Shown here: positions 62,563 to 64,000 of the stretch, one piece after another | How positions within the stretch are numbered: the stretch's first letter is position 1 | Layout: each line of letters begins with the position of its first letter | Assembly: GCF_040783535.2 (NCBI RefSeq) | Contig: NZ_JBFONW020000006.1 | Coordinates: 62,001 to 126,000, forward strand | Reading direction: 5' to 3' | Origin: Aestuariibius insulae | Lineage (GTDB): Bacteria; Pseudomonadota; Alphaproteobacteria; Rhodobacterales; Rhodobacteraceae | DNA length: 64,000 bases | The notes under the pieces: model-generated | Seen by the model: only the letters and a program-made list of their open reading frames with translations | Told to the model about the DNA's origin: nothing | Databases searched by the model: none | Program-made: the position numbers and the translations under genes

Positions 62563-62822
62563 CGCGGGGCGGCCTTTTCAAGACGGGATTGATGGAGCGC
62601 GGCGGCTAGTAAAGCCACGTTTTGTCAAAATGGTAAACAGCACACCAGAAGGACGACGGGTCAAAGCAACACATAACCTGCGGTGGCGCGTCGGTTTGTC
62701 TCGCTCCCGTAGAAGTCGCTTATACGATAGTCGTAAAGGAACCGTTAACCTTAGTTAAGGGACTTGTGGTCCGACTTGTGTATAACGCAAGATAGCACCA
62801 CTTTTATGTCAGGGGACATAGT
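62563..62822. promoter_or_regulatory. Divergent promoter region with a 13-bp dyad
   Basis: 260 bases between the polyferredoxin gene and DUF3305. TACGA (62723-62727) and TCGTA (62731-62735) form a perfect dyad around TAG. Two TTAA sites six bases apart follow (62745-62758). An AGGGGA ribosome-binding site precedes the TTG at 62823. The dyad is a candidate operator for an oxyanion- or formate-responsive regulator. Confidence 0.55.
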
Positions 62823-63386
62823 TTGAAGACGGAACGACACAACGGGCAGACTCTCCCTCTTGGGATTGTACTCCGCCGTATACCGGGTGTGACCCGGTGG
62901 GCGGCGTGGAGCTGGCGTGCTGTCTCTGTGCTGCCGGGAGCGGCTGCCGCGGAGTGGAAAGAGCTGCGCCGGGATGGGGATGCGGTCGACTATCATGCCG
63001 CGACCGTGCCGTTGGAGCTGTTCCGGTCCGATACCGAGGCTTACCTGCATGGGCTGTCGGCCAAGGTGCCCTGCATCTATGTGGTGATGCGGCAGACGGG
63101 GGTTGCGGATCGTCCGCTAGAGATCGTGCTGGCCACCGCGTCGCCTTATGAGGCGCAGGATTACGCGGATAACGGCGACGATCTGGTGGAGAAGGTGCAG
63201 ATGCCTGGCGGGCTGATTGCGCTGATCCGGGATTTCGTCGAGGCGCACCACGAGGACGAGGTGTTCATCAAGCGGCGCCGAGACAAGCATCGGACCGATG
63301 CGGTCGAGGATGGAATCGGGGATCCGAGGATCGCACAGATGACGGATGTCTATCGCTCTCCGGCGGGCAAGAAGGCGCGGGCATGA
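62823..63386 (+). CDS. DUF3305 domain-containing protein
   Basis: 187 aa with the family core GIVLRRIPGVTRWAAWSWR and a VPLELFRSDTEAY segment. DUF3305 and DUF3306 genes lie just before torD-like and formate dehydrogenase genes in many alphaproteobacteria, and are thought to assist their maturation. The start is TTG at 62823, supported by AGGGGA upstream. The stop overlaps the next ATG by four bases. Confidence 0.88.
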   Translation: MKTERHNGQTLPLGIVLRRIPGVTRWAAWSWRAVSVLPGAAAAEWKELRRDGDAVDYHAATVPLELFRSDTEAYLHGLSAKVPCIYVVMRQTGVADRPLEIVLATASPYEAQDYADNGDDLVEKVQMPGGLIALIRDFVEAHHEDEVFIKRRRDKHRTDAVEDGIGDPRIAQMTDVYRSPAGKKARA

Positions 63387-64000
63387 CGGGGCGCACCGAT
63401 TTCTGGTCGGCCCGCCGCGCGCGGGTCGAGGCCGAGGCGCAGGGGGAGGTTGCCGTTGCCGAGGCCCGGACGGAGGCCGAGCAGCTTGCCGCGCTGGAAG
63501 AGAAGACCGACGAGGAAATCCTCGAGACGCTGGAGCTGCCGGATCCCGATACGCTTCAGATGGGCGATGATGTGACGGCGTTCATGTCGAGGATGGTGCC
63601 AGACCGGATCCGCCGCCGGGCGCTGCGCCGTCTTTGGCGGACCAATCCGACGCTCGCCAATGTGGACGGGCTGGTCGATTACGGCGGAGACTTCACCGAT
63701 GCCGCGACCGTGGTGGAAAATCTTCAGACCGCCTATCAGGTGGGCAAGGGGATGCTCGATCATGTGTTGAAAATGGAGGCAAAGGCGCAGAACGAGGCGG
63801 TGGATGACGCCGATTTGATGCCCGAAGACCACGAGTCCGACCCTGAGGTTGAAGATAACGTCGGGGAAATGGTGGACGAATCACCCGGAGATTGTGAACG
63901 TGGCGTCATTAACGAATTTGCTGACGACGCTTCCGTAACCAGTGCCGACGACGCCGAGGGCCCGAGCCCTCGCCGACGGATGCACTTTGCCTTCGACGAG
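63383..64000 (+). CDS. DUF3306 domain-containing protein, cut by window edge
   Basis: 206 codons are open to the last base, so the C-terminus lies outside. It begins TGRTDFWSARRARVEAE, the typical DUF3306 start. Further family sequence includes MVPDRIRRRALRRLWRTNP and an acidic tail. It overlaps DUF3305 by four bases. The expected next genes are a TorD-type chaperone and formate dehydrogenase subunits. Confidence 0.88.
   Translation, partial: MTGRTDFWSARRARVEAEAQGEVAVAEARTEAEQLAALEEKTDEEILETLELPDPDTLQMGDDVTAFMSRMVPDRIRRRALRRLWRTNPTLANVDGLVDYGGDFTDAATVVENLQTAYQVGKGMLDHVLKMEAKAQNEAVDDADLMPEDHESDPEVEDNVGEMVDESPGDCERGVINEFADDASVTSADDAEGPSPRRRMHFAFDE

Noticed and set aside
60610..62592. 660-codon reading frame antisense to the polyferredoxin gene
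   Set aside because: The minus-strand product has several perfect iron-sulfur motifs. The plus-strand one is glycine/alanine/arginine-rich without motifs.
1..64000. tRNA, rRNA, CRISPR arrays and known riboswitches
   Set aside because: Gaps between genes were read for cloverleaf-like or regularly spaced repeats and none was seen. By eye a divergent RNA could be missed; a tRNAscan-SE and Rfam run would settle it.

Overview
This is a GC-rich, gene-dense stretch of a bacterial chromosome. It reads as an alphaproteobacterium of the Rhodobacterales (Roseobacter/Rhodobacter group). The support is the gene order ruvCAB - ybgC - tolQRAB - pal - cpoB - tilS - ftsH, a choline-using phosphatidylcholine synthase (pcs), the DUF6494/DUF6505/DUF4444/Mrp set next to formate-dehydrogenase accessory genes, and a CheB-CheR-PAS-HWE kinase fusion. 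The assignment is inferred from gene content; no rRNA or tRNA gene was seen.

Layout. 1-4.8 kb: the 3' end of a beta-hydroxyacid dehydrogenase gene, a ligase-associated DEXH helicase with its partner phosphoesterase PdeM, and a convergent membrane-anchored LytTR regulator. 5-8.5 kb (minus): folD and fhs, the tetrahydrofolate C1 pair, and a MOSC-domain protein. 8.5-20.3 kb (minus): Holliday-junction genes ruvCAB, the Tol-Pal envelope system, tilS and ftsH. 20.5-30 kb: a DUF1127 mini-protein, a small membrane protein, prmA, msrA, an MFS permease, priA, a transaldolase-like gene, DUF484-xerC, pcs and a DUF3253 protein. 30-39 kb: ileS, a FAD monooxygenase, a cyclic-nucleotide-domain flavoprotein, and the ycjF/ycjX pair. 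39-46.6 kb: truA, then tamA-tamB for outer-membrane protein assembly. 46.7-53 kb (minus): a 1193-aa chemotaxis-type histidine kinase, UdgX and its radical-SAM partner. 53-55.5 kb: 5-oxoprolinase pxpA, pxpC, pxpB. 55.8-64 kb: the tungstate transporter tupBCA, followed by a set of small proteins, an Mrp-type Fe-S carrier, a polyferredoxin-like protein and DUF3305/DUF3306, which normally precede a formate dehydrogenase operon. The right edge cuts DUF3306.

Functional logic. Fhs and FolD handle formate and C1 units on folate. The right end looks like supply and assembly for a tungsten- or molybdenum-dependent formate dehydrogenase whose structural genes would lie just beyond the window. The rest is housekeeping: recombination and repair, envelope integrity, tRNA charging and modification, and protein quality control.

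No prophage, insertion sequence, CRISPR array or defence island is visible. The least ordinary signals are non-coding or mosaic. (1) A 42-bp element of four 11-bp-spaced motifs occurs three times, each time upstream of and co-oriented with a gene. (2) A perfect 13-bp hairpin buries the ribosome-binding site of the DUF484-xerC operon. (3) A block of foreign-looking codons covers almost exactly the editing domain of ileS. (4) Three palindromes stand in a row between ycjX and ycjF. (5) A long inverted repeat lies beside ileS.
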